Translations under genes and position numbers: made by a program
Shown: positions 1 through 6,632 of the stretch, piece after piece
How positions within the stretch are numbered: the stretch's first letter is position 1
Layout of the letters: every line of letters starts with the position of its first letter
Origin: Methanosarcinaceae archaeon
GTDB lineage: Archaea > Halobacteriota > Methanosarcinia > Methanosarcinales > Methanosarcinaceae
Direction: 5' to 3'
DNA: 13,740 nt
Assembly (NCBI GenBank): GCA_017613335.1
Contig: JAGAEB010000168.1
Location: 1-13,740 of the forward strand
The notes under the pieces: model-generated
Told to the model about the DNA's origin: nothing
Databases searched by the model: none
What the model saw: the letters and a program-made list of their open reading frames with translations, nothing else

Positions 1-336
1 AGGCAGTTTTCACATTTGAAAGGCCGGCAGGCAGTTTTCACATTTGAAAGGCCGGCAGGCAGTTTTCACATTTGAAAGGCCGGCAGGCAGTTTTCACATT
101 TGAAAGGCCGGCAGGCAGTTTTCACGTTTGAAAGGCCGGCAGACACTTTTCAGGTTTGAAAGGCCGACGGGCGGTTTTCATGTTTGAAGGGCCGGCAGAC
201 ACTTTTCAGGTTTGAAAGGCCGGCAGACGCTTTTCAGGTTTGAAAGGCCGGCGGACAGTTTTCGGGTTTGAAGAGCCGGCGGGCGGTTTTCACGTTTGAA
301 AGGCCGGCAGGCAGTTTTCAGGTTTGAAAGGCCGGC
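1..336. repeat. 28-bp tandem array, 12 contiguous copies
   Basis: Twelve head-to-tail copies of a 28-bp unit with no length variation. The unit begins AGGCAGTTTTCAC and ends TTTGAAAGGCCGGC. A degenerate thirteenth start follows at 337. Copies 1-4 are identical, copy 5 has one change, and copies 6-11 differ at several sites, so homogeneity falls toward the permease gene. No spacers separate the copies, so this is not CRISPR. The unit is not a multiple of 3, so reading frames cycle and no protein is supported. The array begins at the window edge and may extend further left. It lies 3' of the permease. The remaining stretch to 392 shows no gene; an A7 run (386-392) directly abuts the permease stop and would give oligo-T on the transcribed strand, as in archaeal termination. 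Confidence 0.95.
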
Positions 337-392
337 AGGCCTTTTCAGAATATGCGGATCGGCCGGCATTTTTCCGGACCATCGGAAAAAAA

Positions 393-1739
393 TCAGAGAT
401 TGCTGCGCTCTTCGGCGCGCGCATTTCCGGAGAAAAAGATGATCATGCCCAGCAGCAGGAAGAAGCCGGTATATATCCAGATATTCCGGCCGCCGGTGAT
501 GATTCCGGATATGTTGCAGATGAACAGGATCAGGATCAGGAGGGTCGGAAGGATAAAGCCGCCCGGCGTTTTGAAAGAAGATTCCGTGTACGTTTCTTTT
601 TTGCGGGCTTTGTAGACTGCCAGGATGGTGATGACGATCGAGATGACATTGAAAATCGCGCCGAAATTGATCAGAATGGAGACGTTCTCAGGAAAACAGA
701 CCATGCAGATCGTAATGAAACCGGTGATGGCTGCAGCAACTGCCGGAACGCCGTAAGACGTCACTCTGTCGAAGAACGGCGGAAGAATCCCGTCATTGCT
801 GACAGCCTGCAGGGATCTGGAAGTGATGGAAATGCAGACAGACATTGTCGTGATCAGAGATAACGATGCAGCGATGCTGACGACAGTTGCCAGCCATGGT
901 ATTTCTGAAAGAGCGGTAAAGCAGGCGGCGAAAACGGGAATGTACTGCATATCGGGGTTTTCCGCAAGATAACCGGCTGTGATCAGACCCATCGTCGAGA
1001 GGATGATAAGGGCGTAAACAGAACTGACGACAAGGATCGAGATGAACGTGGATTTCGGGATCGTTTTTCCGGGATTTCTGACATCAGAGACCAGATAGGC
1101 AATCGAGATGATGCTGCTGTATCCGAAGATTGCTGTCGGGACGGCTGATATAAATCCGAGTGACCCGTCCGCGCCCTGCGTGAAAAAAGGATGCAGCAGG
1201 CCGGCATCATATTTCCCGCTGAAAAAAGCAGAAATGACAAAGACAGTCATCGTCAGGATCAGGATGATGACAAGACCGGTATTGATCTTCCCTGAAATGT
1301 CGAACCTGATGACATTCAGAAAGACACAGGCAAGGATCGTCAGAATGGCCAGGGGGATCTGATAACCTGAAACAGCGGGGATGCTGACACTCAGATAGAT
1401 ACTGACATAAATGGCGGCAAAAGAAACAGCGACCAGATTCGTCAGAATGGATGACCAGCAGGCAAGCCATCCGAGGATTTTGCCCGTCTTTCCGCCGAAC
1501 GCCATCCTCGGGAAAACATAAACCCCCCCCGAGACCGGATAAAGACCGGCAAGCTCAGCCATTAAAAGTCCGTAAAAAAGCATGATGAAACCGGCTGCGA
1601 TCCATGAGATCACAGAAGCGGGACCTGCGCTGTACATTGTTATACCGGATAGGGAAAAAATGGCGCTGCCGATCATTCCGCCGATCAGGAGAGCCGTACA
1701 TTCCGGGAGGCCGAGTTTACGGCCGGTTTCATCATTCAT
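393..1739 (-). CDS. APC superfamily amino acid permease
   Basis: A 448-residue integral membrane protein that probably imports (or exchanges) an amino acid or related organic cation across the cytoplasmic membrane. It shows about 12 hydrophobic segments. The N-terminal segment carries the amino acid-polyamine-organocation signature GGMIGSAIF (residues 20-28), followed by a helix with the PVSGG element typical of APC transporters. The length fits the family (430-480). The ATG at 1739 is preceded by GTGA seven bases upstream, an acceptable ribosome site. The gene lies 84 nt downstream of rlmE on the same strand, so co-transcription or its own promoter are both possible. The substrate cannot be deduced from sequence. 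The stop TGA is followed at once by seven T residues on the coding strand. Confidence 0.88.
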   Translation of the reverse strand: MNDETGRKLGLPECTALLIGGMIGSAIFSLSGITMYSAGPASVISWIAAGFIMLFYGLLMAELAGLYPVSGGVYVFPRMAFGGKTGKILGWLACWSSILTNLVAVSFAAIYVSIYLSVSIPAVSGYQIPLAILTILACVFLNVIRFDISGKINTGLVIILILTMTVFVISAFFSGKYDAGLLHPFFTQGADGSLGFISAVPTAIFGYSSIISIAYLVSDVRNPGKTIPKSTFISILVVSSVYALIILSTMGLITAGYLAENPDMQYIPVFAACFTALSEIPWLATVVSIAASLSLITTMSVCISITSRSLQAVSNDGILPPFFDRVTSYGVPAVAAAITGFITICMVCFPENVSILINFGAIFNVISIVITILAVYKARKKETYTESSFKTPGGFILPTLLILILFICNISGIITGGRNIWIYTGFFLLLGMIIFFSGNARAEERSNL

Positions 1740-1823
1740 GGTATTTTCACTTCACCGGTTCGGACAGTATTTCCGCAGGATATCGGAAAATATGCCGTTA
1801 AAACGTTTCAGTCTTTGCTGAGT

Positions 1824-2867
1824 TTATGCACGGTCGTATTCGTCGAAGTCATCATCCGGTTCGACGTCATATTTTTTGGAACGGATGCGGGAGATCCTGC
1901 CGACAGGAACGGCATCCGGTCCGGGGTTTCCTTTTGTTCCCGGCGGATTTTCCGGAACATTTCCTGAAACATTTTCCGAAGCGCTTCCGGATGCGTTTCT
2001 GATGATCTCCCTGCTTCCGGCATCGATGTTTTCCGGGGAATTTTCTTCGCGGGGCGCGTGTTTTCCTTTCGGGACTTCTTCGCCTTCCGGCATCTCGTCC
2101 AGATCTTCGAGGACATAGGCAAAGGCAAAATTCTTCTTGACGTCTTCGATCTTTATCCTGACGATATCGCCGACATCGACGTCTCTGACGAAGACGATGA
2201 AATTGTCGATATAGGCGATCCCGTCGCCGTTCATTCCTGTTTCTTTGATGCGGACCGCATATTCTTCGCCGCGGCGGACGGGCGCCGTGAGGAATTTCTT
2301 GGCGATGATGTAGATCTCAGCGCTCGTGGAACGGGATGCCGGCGGCGAATAGGCTTTGACGCGTGCGAATTCTTTTCCGACATCGTCGTAGAACTGTTTG
2401 AAAAGATCGCCCTGGAAAACCTTGACGACGAAATTGCCGTTCGGTTTGAGGATCTTTTTGGCGCACTCGAAAGCGATCCTGTTGAGCTCGATCCCTCTGG
2501 CGTGGTCCAGACTCCAGTTGCCTGTCAGGTTCGGCGCAGCATCGCATAAAACGACATCGACGCCTTTGGGGCCTGCAAATTCCAGGACATAGTCGATCGT
2601 TCTCTGTTTTGTCATGTCTCCGCGGAAAGTCTCGACGCCCGGAATGGCGTCAATGCTCTGAAGATCGATCCCGAGGATCCTGCCGCCGGACAGCTCTTTC
2701 TCGACCTGGAGCCAGCCGCCGGGCGCTGCGCCCAGATCGACGATCGTATCCCCGCGCCGGATGACTTTTTCTCTGTCATTGATCTGTTTCAGTTTATAGG
2801 AAGCCCTTGAGCGGTAACCTTCTTTGTGGGCCTGCATATAGTAAAAATCACGCTGATCGCGTGCCAT
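1824..2867 (-). CDS. 23S rRNA 2'-O-methyltransferase RlmE (FtsJ) with TRAM domain and long tail
   Basis: A 347-residue S-adenosylmethionine-dependent rRNA ribose methyltransferase; in this family the target is a uridine in the 23S rRNA A-loop. The Rossmann-fold domain (about 1-193) has the SAM motif VDLGAAPGGW (43-52) and the catalytic K-D-K-E set at K25, D109 (DAAPN), K149 (VVKVFQGD) and E184. A TRAM RNA-binding domain follows (about 200-257), as is usual in archaeal RlmE. Residues ~262-347 form an unusual low-complexity tail (Gly/Pro/Ser/Asn/Glu-rich) ending in an acidic stretch; archaeal relatives normally end near 260. The start at 2867 is chosen because GGAGG lies 7 nt upstream and MARDQRDFYYMQAHKEGYRSR matches the family N-terminus. 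The open frame extends back to 2987, but those 40 residues are not family-like. Confidence 0.93.
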   Translation of the reverse strand: MARDQRDFYYMQAHKEGYRSRASYKLKQINDREKVIRRGDTIVDLGAAPGGWLQVEKELSGGRILGIDLQSIDAIPGVETFRGDMTKQRTIDYVLEFAGPKGVDVVLCDAAPNLTGNWSLDHARGIELNRIAFECAKKILKPNGNFVVKVFQGDLFKQFYDDVGKEFARVKAYSPPASRSTSAEIYIIAKKFLTAPVRRGEEYAVRIKETGMNGDGIAYIDNFIVFVRDVDVGDIVRIKIEDVKKNFAFAYVLEDLDEMPEGEEVPKGKHAPREENSPENIDAGSREIIRNASGSASENVSGNVPENPPGTKGNPGPDAVPVGRISRIRSKKYDVEPDDDFDEYDRA

Positions 2868-2940
2868 AATCATTCCTCCGTTTTTGATCATTATCCGGGA
2901 TGAACACGAACGCCGGCCGGATATAAGTTTTATGTTTTCG
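2868..2940 (-). promoter_or_regulatory. rlmE promoter and ribosome binding site
   Basis: On the minus strand an A/T-rich element reading CATAAAACTTATAT (TATA core about 2921-2928) lies some 54-60 nt before the rlmE ATG. A start site about 26 nt downstream would leave a leader of roughly 30 nt containing the GGAGG Shine-Dalgarno element (2875-2879). The arrangement suits an archaeal TBP/TFB promoter. From 2941 to 3049 I see only A/T-rich sequence and no gene. Confidence 0.6.
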
Positions 2941-3049
2941 ATAAGATGAGTTCTGAACAGCCTGTATCTATTTAATATTTGAGACACGGCCGGGCCTGAA
3001 CAGGATCAGCAAAAGACCGGGATGACAAAAACAGGGAAAGAGAAAAACC

Positions 3050-3309
3050 GGCAGAGGAAACAGAAAGAGAACAAAGGTGAAGAACGCGGCAGAGGAAACA
3101 GGAAGAGAACAAAGGTGAAAAAACGGCAGAGGAAACAGGAAGAGAACAAAGGTGAAAAATACGGCAGAGGAAACAGAAAGAGAACAAAAGTGAAAAACGC
3201 GGCAGAGGAAACAGGAAGAGAACAAAGGTGAAAAAACGGCAGAGGAAACAGGAAGAAAAAAAGGTGAAAAACGGCAGGGGAAACAGAAAGAGAATAAAGG
3301 CGAAAACAC
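3050..3309. repeat. ~37-bp purine-rich tandem array, 7 copies
   Basis: Seven consecutive units of 35-38 bp, each starting GGCAGAGGAAACAG and ending in a GGTGAAAAAC-like segment. The plus strand is almost entirely purine apart from scattered C. The small length changes sit in the A-run near the unit end, as expected from replication slippage. The array fills the space between the divergent promoters of rlmE and dCMP deaminase. Open frames through it give only Lys/Arg/Glu-rich periodic peptide (or Phe/Cys/Pro/Ser-rich on the other strand), and I treat none as a gene. Confidence 0.93.
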
Positions 3310-3350
3310 GGACAGAAGATACGGATCAGTCAGGAATCACGGGACGTCTC

Positions 3351-3366
3351 AAAATCTCTTTATAGA
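3351..3366 (+). promoter_or_regulatory. Archaeal TATA promoter of dCMP deaminase, leaderless arrangement
   Basis: AAAATCTCTTTATAGA contains an A-rich BRE-like stretch and a TATA core (3358-3365) whose centre is about 25 nt before the ATG at 3387. Archaeal transcription starts 25-27 nt after the TATA centre, so the mRNA would begin at or next to the start codon. No Shine-Dalgarno sequence is present before the ATG, which agrees with a leaderless transcript. Confidence 0.65.
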
Positions 3367-3386
3367 TTAGGCTGTAACTCATTCCT

Positions 3387-3887
3387 ATGACTCGTCCAAG
3401 TGCAGATGAATATTTTTCTGAAATCGCTGCAATTGTTGCAAAAAGATCGACATGTCTCAGAAGGCAGGTCGGCGCGGTCATTGTCAGAGATAACAGGATC
3501 CTGACGACCGGATATAACGGGGCGCCTTCCGGACTGGCTCACTGTCTCGATATCGGATGCATCCGCATGGAAGAGAACATTCCTTCAGGCACCCGTCAGG
3601 AGAAATGCCGCGCCGTCCATGCTGAGCAGAATGCGATCATTCAGGCGGCACTTCACGGCGTCAGAACGTCGGGCGCGACCCTTTACTGTACGCATCAGCC
3701 CTGTATTCTCTGCACGAAAATGATCATCAACGCAGGTATCAGGAAAGTGATTTACAATTATGCCTATCCGGATCCGGTTTCATTGGAATTTTTCAATGAA
3801 GCGGGCGTCGAAGTCCGTCTTTTTGAACCCGGCACGGAAAATACCGGAAGTGACGGAAAAACGTGCGGGAAAAACCCGGATCTGTGA
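3387..3887 (+). CDS. Deoxycytidylate (dCMP) deaminase
   Basis: A 166-residue zinc enzyme of the cytidine/deoxycytidylate deaminase family that converts dCMP to dUMP for thymidylate synthesis in the cytoplasm. The zinc site is complete: HAE at 78-80 (His ligand and catalytic Glu) and PCILC at 105-109 (two Cys ligands). The N-terminus DEYFSEIAAIVAKRSTC and the NGAPSG loop (44-49) are typical of this family, and the length is normal apart from about 15 extra polar residues at the C-terminus. The ATG at 3387 fits both the family N-terminus and the TATA spacing. The next gene starts 51 nt downstream on the same strand and may be co-transcribed. Confidence 0.93.
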   Translation: MTRPSADEYFSEIAAIVAKRSTCLRRQVGAVIVRDNRILTTGYNGAPSGLAHCLDIGCIRMEENIPSGTRQEKCRAVHAEQNAIIQAALHGVRTSGATLYCTHQPCILCTKMIINAGIRKVIYNYAYPDPVSLEFFNEAGVEVRLFEPGTENTGSDGKTCGKNPDL

Positions 3888-3938
3888 ATTGTTTCCAGTG
3901 AAAAAAAGCAGACAGACAAAAAGATAAAGGTGAGTTTT

Positions 3939-4622
3939 ATGGCAGATACAGTTGCAGAAAAAAAGAAAGATATCCCCGAGAAAGGAGCCATTCTTCAGAG
4001 AGACGGAGAATCATATGCCGTGGCTCTGCGCATGCCGGCAGGCATCGTGACGCCGGATCAGCTCCGTCGCATTGCAGATGTTTCAGAGAAATACAATGCC
4101 GCCGCTCTGAAGATTTCTTCGTCCCAGCGGCTCGTCATTGTCGGTCTGAAAGAAGAGGACATTGACAATGTCTGGGCGGATCTGGACATGGAGCCCGGCG
4201 CGGCGATCGGCATGTGTGTCAGAAGCGTCAGGATCTGTCCGGGAACGACGTTCTGCAAGCGCGCCAAACAGGATTCGGTCAGTCTGGGACTTAAGCTGGA
4301 AAGCATGTTCCACGGAAAACCGCTGCCGTGCAAGATGAAGATCGGCGTTTCCGGATGCCCGTTCTCCTGCGCCGAGCCTGCTGTCCGCGATATCGGATTT
4401 GCCGGCGATGCCAAAGGATTCAAGCTCTACGTCGGCGGAAATGCCTCCAACAGCCCCCAGGTCGGAACGCTCGTCGCAGAAGGTCTCAATGAAGAACAGG
4501 CTGTTGAGATCACCGGAAAGATCATCGATTTCGTGATCAGGAAAGATTCCAAAAAGCGCCTCGGCAGGCTGATCGACGAGATCGGCATTGATACGTTTAA
4601 AGCCGAAGTCGGCCTGAACTGA
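3939..4622 (+). CDS. Small siroheme/[4Fe-4S] sulfite/nitrite reductase-like protein
   Basis: A 227-residue single-domain protein related to the catalytic half of sulfite and nitrite reductases (the Dsr-like proteins known from methanogens). The coupled siroheme-[4Fe-4S] motif is complete: C100-x5-C106 and C140-x3-C144 (GVSGCPFSC). A ferredoxin-like half-domain lies at about 20-90, and there is no flavin or extra ferredoxin domain. It is far shorter than full sulfite reductases (over 400 residues). Whether it reduces sulfite, nitrite or something else is not shown by sequence, and its partner is unknown. The ATG at 3939 follows AGGTGA (3928-3933) by 5 nt; an upstream GTG at 3930 lies inside that element and is rejected as start. 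The F430 genes nearby use the same precursor, sirohydrochlorin. Confidence 0.85.
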   Translation: MADTVAEKKKDIPEKGAILQRDGESYAVALRMPAGIVTPDQLRRIADVSEKYNAAALKISSSQRLVIVGLKEEDIDNVWADLDMEPGAAIGMCVRSVRICPGTTFCKRAKQDSVSLGLKLESMFHGKPLPCKMKIGVSGCPFSCAEPAVRDIGFAGDAKGFKLYVGGNASNSPQVGTLVAEGLNEEQAVEITGKIIDFVIRKDSKKRLGRLIDEIGIDTFKAEVGLN

Positions 4623-4625
4623 AGA

Positions 4626-4644
4626 CCGTTTCCGGCAGAAACGG
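4626..4644 (+). terminator. Hairpin directly after the sulfite-reductase-like gene
   Basis: A perfect 7-bp stem, CCGTTTC / GAAACGG, with a 5-nt loop begins 4 nt after the stop codon at 4620-4622. It is not followed by a T-run on this strand, so it may be an mRNA 3'-end stabiliser rather than a terminator. Confidence 0.35.
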
Positions 4645-4683
4645 ATGAAAGAAAAGGCAGACAGGATCAGTAACAGACAGCAG

Positions 4684-4857
4684 GAAACAGAAAGCTGTAA
4701 AAAAGACGGCCGGAAACGGATAGCTGTAAAAAAGACGGCCGGAAACGGATAGCTGTAAAAAAGACAGCCGGAAACAAAAAGCTGTAAAAAAGACGGCCGG
4801 AAACAGAAAGCCGTAAAAAGACTGTCGGAAAACAGACAGCTGTAAAAAAGACAATCT
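4684..4857. repeat. 29-bp tandem array, 6 copies
   Basis: Six units of 28-30 bp, the first four exactly 29 bp. Each starts GAAAC and contains AGCTGTAAAAAAGAC followed by a GGCCG-like end; the last two are more diverged. The array fills the gap between the convergent sulfite-reductase-like gene and mbf1. The long antisense frame through it is a by-product of repeats rich in Phe/Ser/Leu codons. Apart from the flanking hairpins I see nothing else in 4623-4942. Confidence 0.93.
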
Positions 4858-4858
4858 G

Positions 4859-4902
4859 AAAAAAGAAGGGCGCTCTTCCGGATTTCCGGAAAAACGCCCT
4901 TC
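4859..4902 (-). terminator. Terminator of mbf1
   Basis: Read on the minus strand, GAAGGGCG (4902-4895) pairs with CGCCCTTC (4872-4865). Between them is a second nested stem built on TTCCGG/CCGGAA. Six T residues follow immediately (4864-4859). This stem plus T-run lies about 40 nt after the mbf1 stop and looks like an intrinsic-type terminator. It abuts the 29-bp array and also insulates the convergent plus-strand gene. Confidence 0.7.
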
Positions 4903-4942
4903 ATATCATTTCCGATCTTTGACGGAACACAGGATCCGATGA

Positions 4943-5422
4943 TCACTTTCTTTTGATGGAAACAATGTCACCGAGAGTTGTCTCCCTGTTGCGGTTTCCT
5001 TTGTAGCCGTCAACGGAGTCGGCGCTTTCCATCAGCCGGATCCCGAGGATCTTTTCGAGCTTTGCGATGATGGCCTCTTCCGGCATGATCTCCTTTCTTT
5101 CGATCTTTTTGATCAGATGCGCTTTTTCTTTCATGTTATGGGCCAGGTCTTCCTGACTCCATCCTTTTTTCTCGCGGGCTTCTTTGATGACGACATCGTA
5201 ATCTTCGACGATGTCTTTGTCAAGGCCTGCAAAATAATTCTTCGGCGCTTTCTGTTTTGAGACGAAAGTGACAGGAGACGCGTTTTCTTTTACTGCGACA
5301 GGCGCGCGTTTGACAGAAACGCCGTATTTTTCGCATTCCCTGCACACGTTGAATTCGGAACCTTCGACTTTGACTGTTGCAGGTTCTCCCCGTATTTCTT
5401 TGCCGCAAATTTCACACTGCAT
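4943..5422 (-). CDS. Archaeal multiprotein bridging factor (aMBF1), zinc ribbon plus HTH
   Basis: A 159-residue DNA-binding protein of the MBF1 family. The N-terminal zinc ribbon has CEIC (3-6) and CREC (27-30). After a variable linker, a Cro/C1-type helix-turn-helix spans about residues 75-130 (EAREKKGWSQEDLAHNMKEK and following), then a basic C-terminus. In archaea the protein is universal and is associated with the translation machinery as well as transcription. Length and architecture are normal. The ATG at 5422 follows GAGG by 8 nt. A four-copy 15-bp repeat lies 34-93 nt upstream of the start and may be a control site. A terminator follows the gene. Confidence 0.92.
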   Translation of the reverse strand: MQCEICGKEIRGEPATVKVEGSEFNVCRECEKYGVSVKRAPVAVKENASPVTFVSKQKAPKNYFAGLDKDIVEDYDVVIKEAREKKGWSQEDLAHNMKEKAHLIKKIERKEIMPEEAIIAKLEKILGIRLMESADSVDGYKGNRNRETTLGDIVSIKRK

Positions 5423-5455
5423 GATGATCGCCTCTTTTCAGGGCTGATTTTCTTA

Positions 5456-5515
5456 TTGTATCATTACGTATTGCATCATTACGTATTGCATCATTACGTT
5501 TTGTATCATTACGTT
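5456..5515. repeat. 15-bp direct repeat, 4 copies, upstream of mbf1
   Basis: Four exactly 15-bp units in register: TTGTATCATTACGTA, two TTGCATCATTACGT(A/T) copies, and TTGTATCATTACGTT. Differences are confined to the fourth base and the last base. The repeated core ATCATTACGT is invariant. On the minus strand the unit reads WACGTAATGATRCAA and lies 34-93 nt before the mbf1 ATG, where an operator or promoter-proximal binding array would sit. Fifteen-bp spacing is about one and a half helical turns. Confidence 0.9.
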
Positions 5516-5758
5516 TGGCATACCGTTTTTGCTGCATTGGTGCAGCCGGCACCAACGGATCATCGGAAAAGAACGGAACTCCGACGCCCGATAACGGCTA
5601 CATGATTGCATATTTCTATTTCAATCTTGGCATAGGCCGGCATTCACCGGAAATCCGACCGTGACGTCCCGTGAAGCTGTTTCCGGCACGGGCGGCAGAT
5701 GTGCAGGAAAATCCGTTCAGGGATCGGCTCCGGCTGATCCCGGTGCGTTCCGGAAAGA
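5516..5758. other. Intergenic region with overlapping hairpins between mbf1 and cfbC
   Basis: No gene is visible here. Two mutually exclusive stem-loops share sequence: GCTGCA-TTGG-TGCAGC (5531-5546) and TTGGTGC-AGCCG-GCACCAA (5537-5555). They precede the 15-bp repeats in the mbf1 transcription direction. The rest (5556-5719) shows A/T-rich patches such as 5608-5628 that could hold a promoter, but nothing decisive. Confidence 0.45.
5720..5741 (-). terminator. Possible cfbC terminator hairpin
   Basis: GGGATC and GATCCC flank a G+C-rich 10-nt centre, 18 nt after the cfbC stop. On the minus strand a TTTT run follows about 8 nt after the stem. It is a weaker candidate than the mbf1 terminator. 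Confidence 0.4.
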
Positions 5759-6568
5759 TCAGACATATTTCTTGGACAGTTCTCTGAGTGCGTCGTCATC
5801 CATCGGCTCAGCCGTCACGAGATCAGTATTGGCCATCAGTTCTGCGGCAAGGGCTCTGTATGTGTCTGCGATCTCCGTATCCGGCGCTTTTTCAAGGACG
5901 GAAAATCCGTCTCTTTCACAATTCTGGACGACCGGATCTTTGGGGATATAGCCGATCAGGCGGGTACCGATTCCTTTTGCGAATTCCTCTGCGAGTTCTC
6001 TTTCATGTTCGGCATTGCGGGAATTGCAGATGACGCCGCCGACGGCCATGCCGATCCTTGAAAAACCGCGGCAGATGTTGTTGGCGGCATAAAGGGGCAT
6101 ATATTCGCCGGATGTCAGGACATATACTTCATTAACGAATCCTTTTTTGATAGGTGCCACGAATCCGCCGCAGACGACATCTCCCGGAACGTCGTAGATG
6201 ATCAGATCGTTATCCATGAATTCCGGATAGACTTTTTTGAGCTGTTCGATCGCGACGATGATGCCTCTTCCGGCGCAGCCGACGCCCGGTTCGGGGCCGC
6301 CGACTTCGACGCATTTGACACCGCCGTAGCCTTCGAAGATGATATCTTCTTTTTTGATGTCTTTGAGGTTTCTGAGCTGATCCAGAACAGTCGGGATGCG
6401 CCGGCCGCCCAGAAGCGTGATCGATGAGTCGCTTTTCGGATCGCAGCCGATGATCATGACAGAGTAACCTGCATCAGCGCAGGCGGCTGCCACATTGGAG
6501 GCGGTGCTTGATTTTCCGATGCCGCCTTTTCCGTAGATTGCAATGATTTTTTTTGCCAGGATATTCAC
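5759..6568 (-). CDS. cfbC: CfbC, NifH-like reductase of F430 biosynthesis
   Basis: The ATP-dependent iron-sulfur reductase that feeds electrons to CfbD during reduction of Ni-sirohydrochlorin a,c-diamide on the way to coenzyme F430. It is up to 269 residues, the normal length for NifH-like proteins. Numbered from the GTG, the P-loop is GKGGIGKS (13-20), DPKSDSS follows at 43-49, and C98 and C133 (DVPGDVVCGGF) are the two cysteines that ligate the [4Fe-4S] cluster between subunits. The start is uncertain. The GTG at 6568 lies inside a strong GAGGGTGA element, whereas a CTG at 6559, 5 nt after that element, would give MAKKIIAIYGKGG, which looks more like family N-termini. The gene lies 64 nt downstream of cfbD and is probably co-transcribed. 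Confidence 0.92.
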   Translation of the reverse strand: MNILAKKIIAIYGKGGIGKSSTASNVAAACADAGYSVMIIGCDPKSDSSITLLGGRRIPTVLDQLRNLKDIKKEDIIFEGYGGVKCVEVGGPEPGVGCAGRGIIVAIEQLKKVYPEFMDNDLIIYDVPGDVVCGGFVAPIKKGFVNEVYVLTSGEYMPLYAANNICRGFSRIGMAVGGVICNSRNAEHERELAEEFAKGIGTRLIGYIPKDPVVQNCERDGFSVLEKAPDTEIADTYRALAAELMANTDLVTAEPMDDDALRELSKKYV

Positions 6569-6572
6569 CCTC
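6565..6572 (-). promoter_or_regulatory. Shine-Dalgarno element of cfbC that overlaps the GTG
   Basis: GAGGGTGA on the minus strand matches the archaeal anti-Shine-Dalgarno over its whole length. The GTG proposed as start is its own bases 6568-6566, so initiation there is sterically unlikely. The first possible codon at proper spacing is CTG (6559-6557), 5 nt downstream, the same spacing as in the sulfite-reductase-like gene. Confidence 0.6.
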
Positions 6573-6632
6573 AGTTAGTTTATGTCAGGAGGATCAAAGG
6601 AACGTAATTTCAGGCCGGAGACGGCTGTTCTG

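Noticed and set aside
1..336. Regular 28-bp repeats as a CRISPR array
   Set aside because: Units are contiguous with no spacers, and no cas gene is in the window.
2868..2987. Longer RlmE N-terminus from the upstream ATG at 2987
   Set aside because: The additional 40 residues are not family-like and cover the TATA box and the GGAGG element that serves the ATG at 2867.
3022..3309. Plus- and minus-strand frames through the ~37-bp array
   Set aside because: Composition is only the periodic translation of the repeat, with unit-length changes that shift the frame.
4083..4946. 287-residue minus-strand open frame
   Set aside because: It lies antisense to the sulfite-reductase-like gene and starts in the 29-bp array; it has no family features, while the plus-strand gene has all four cluster cysteines and a good ribosome site.
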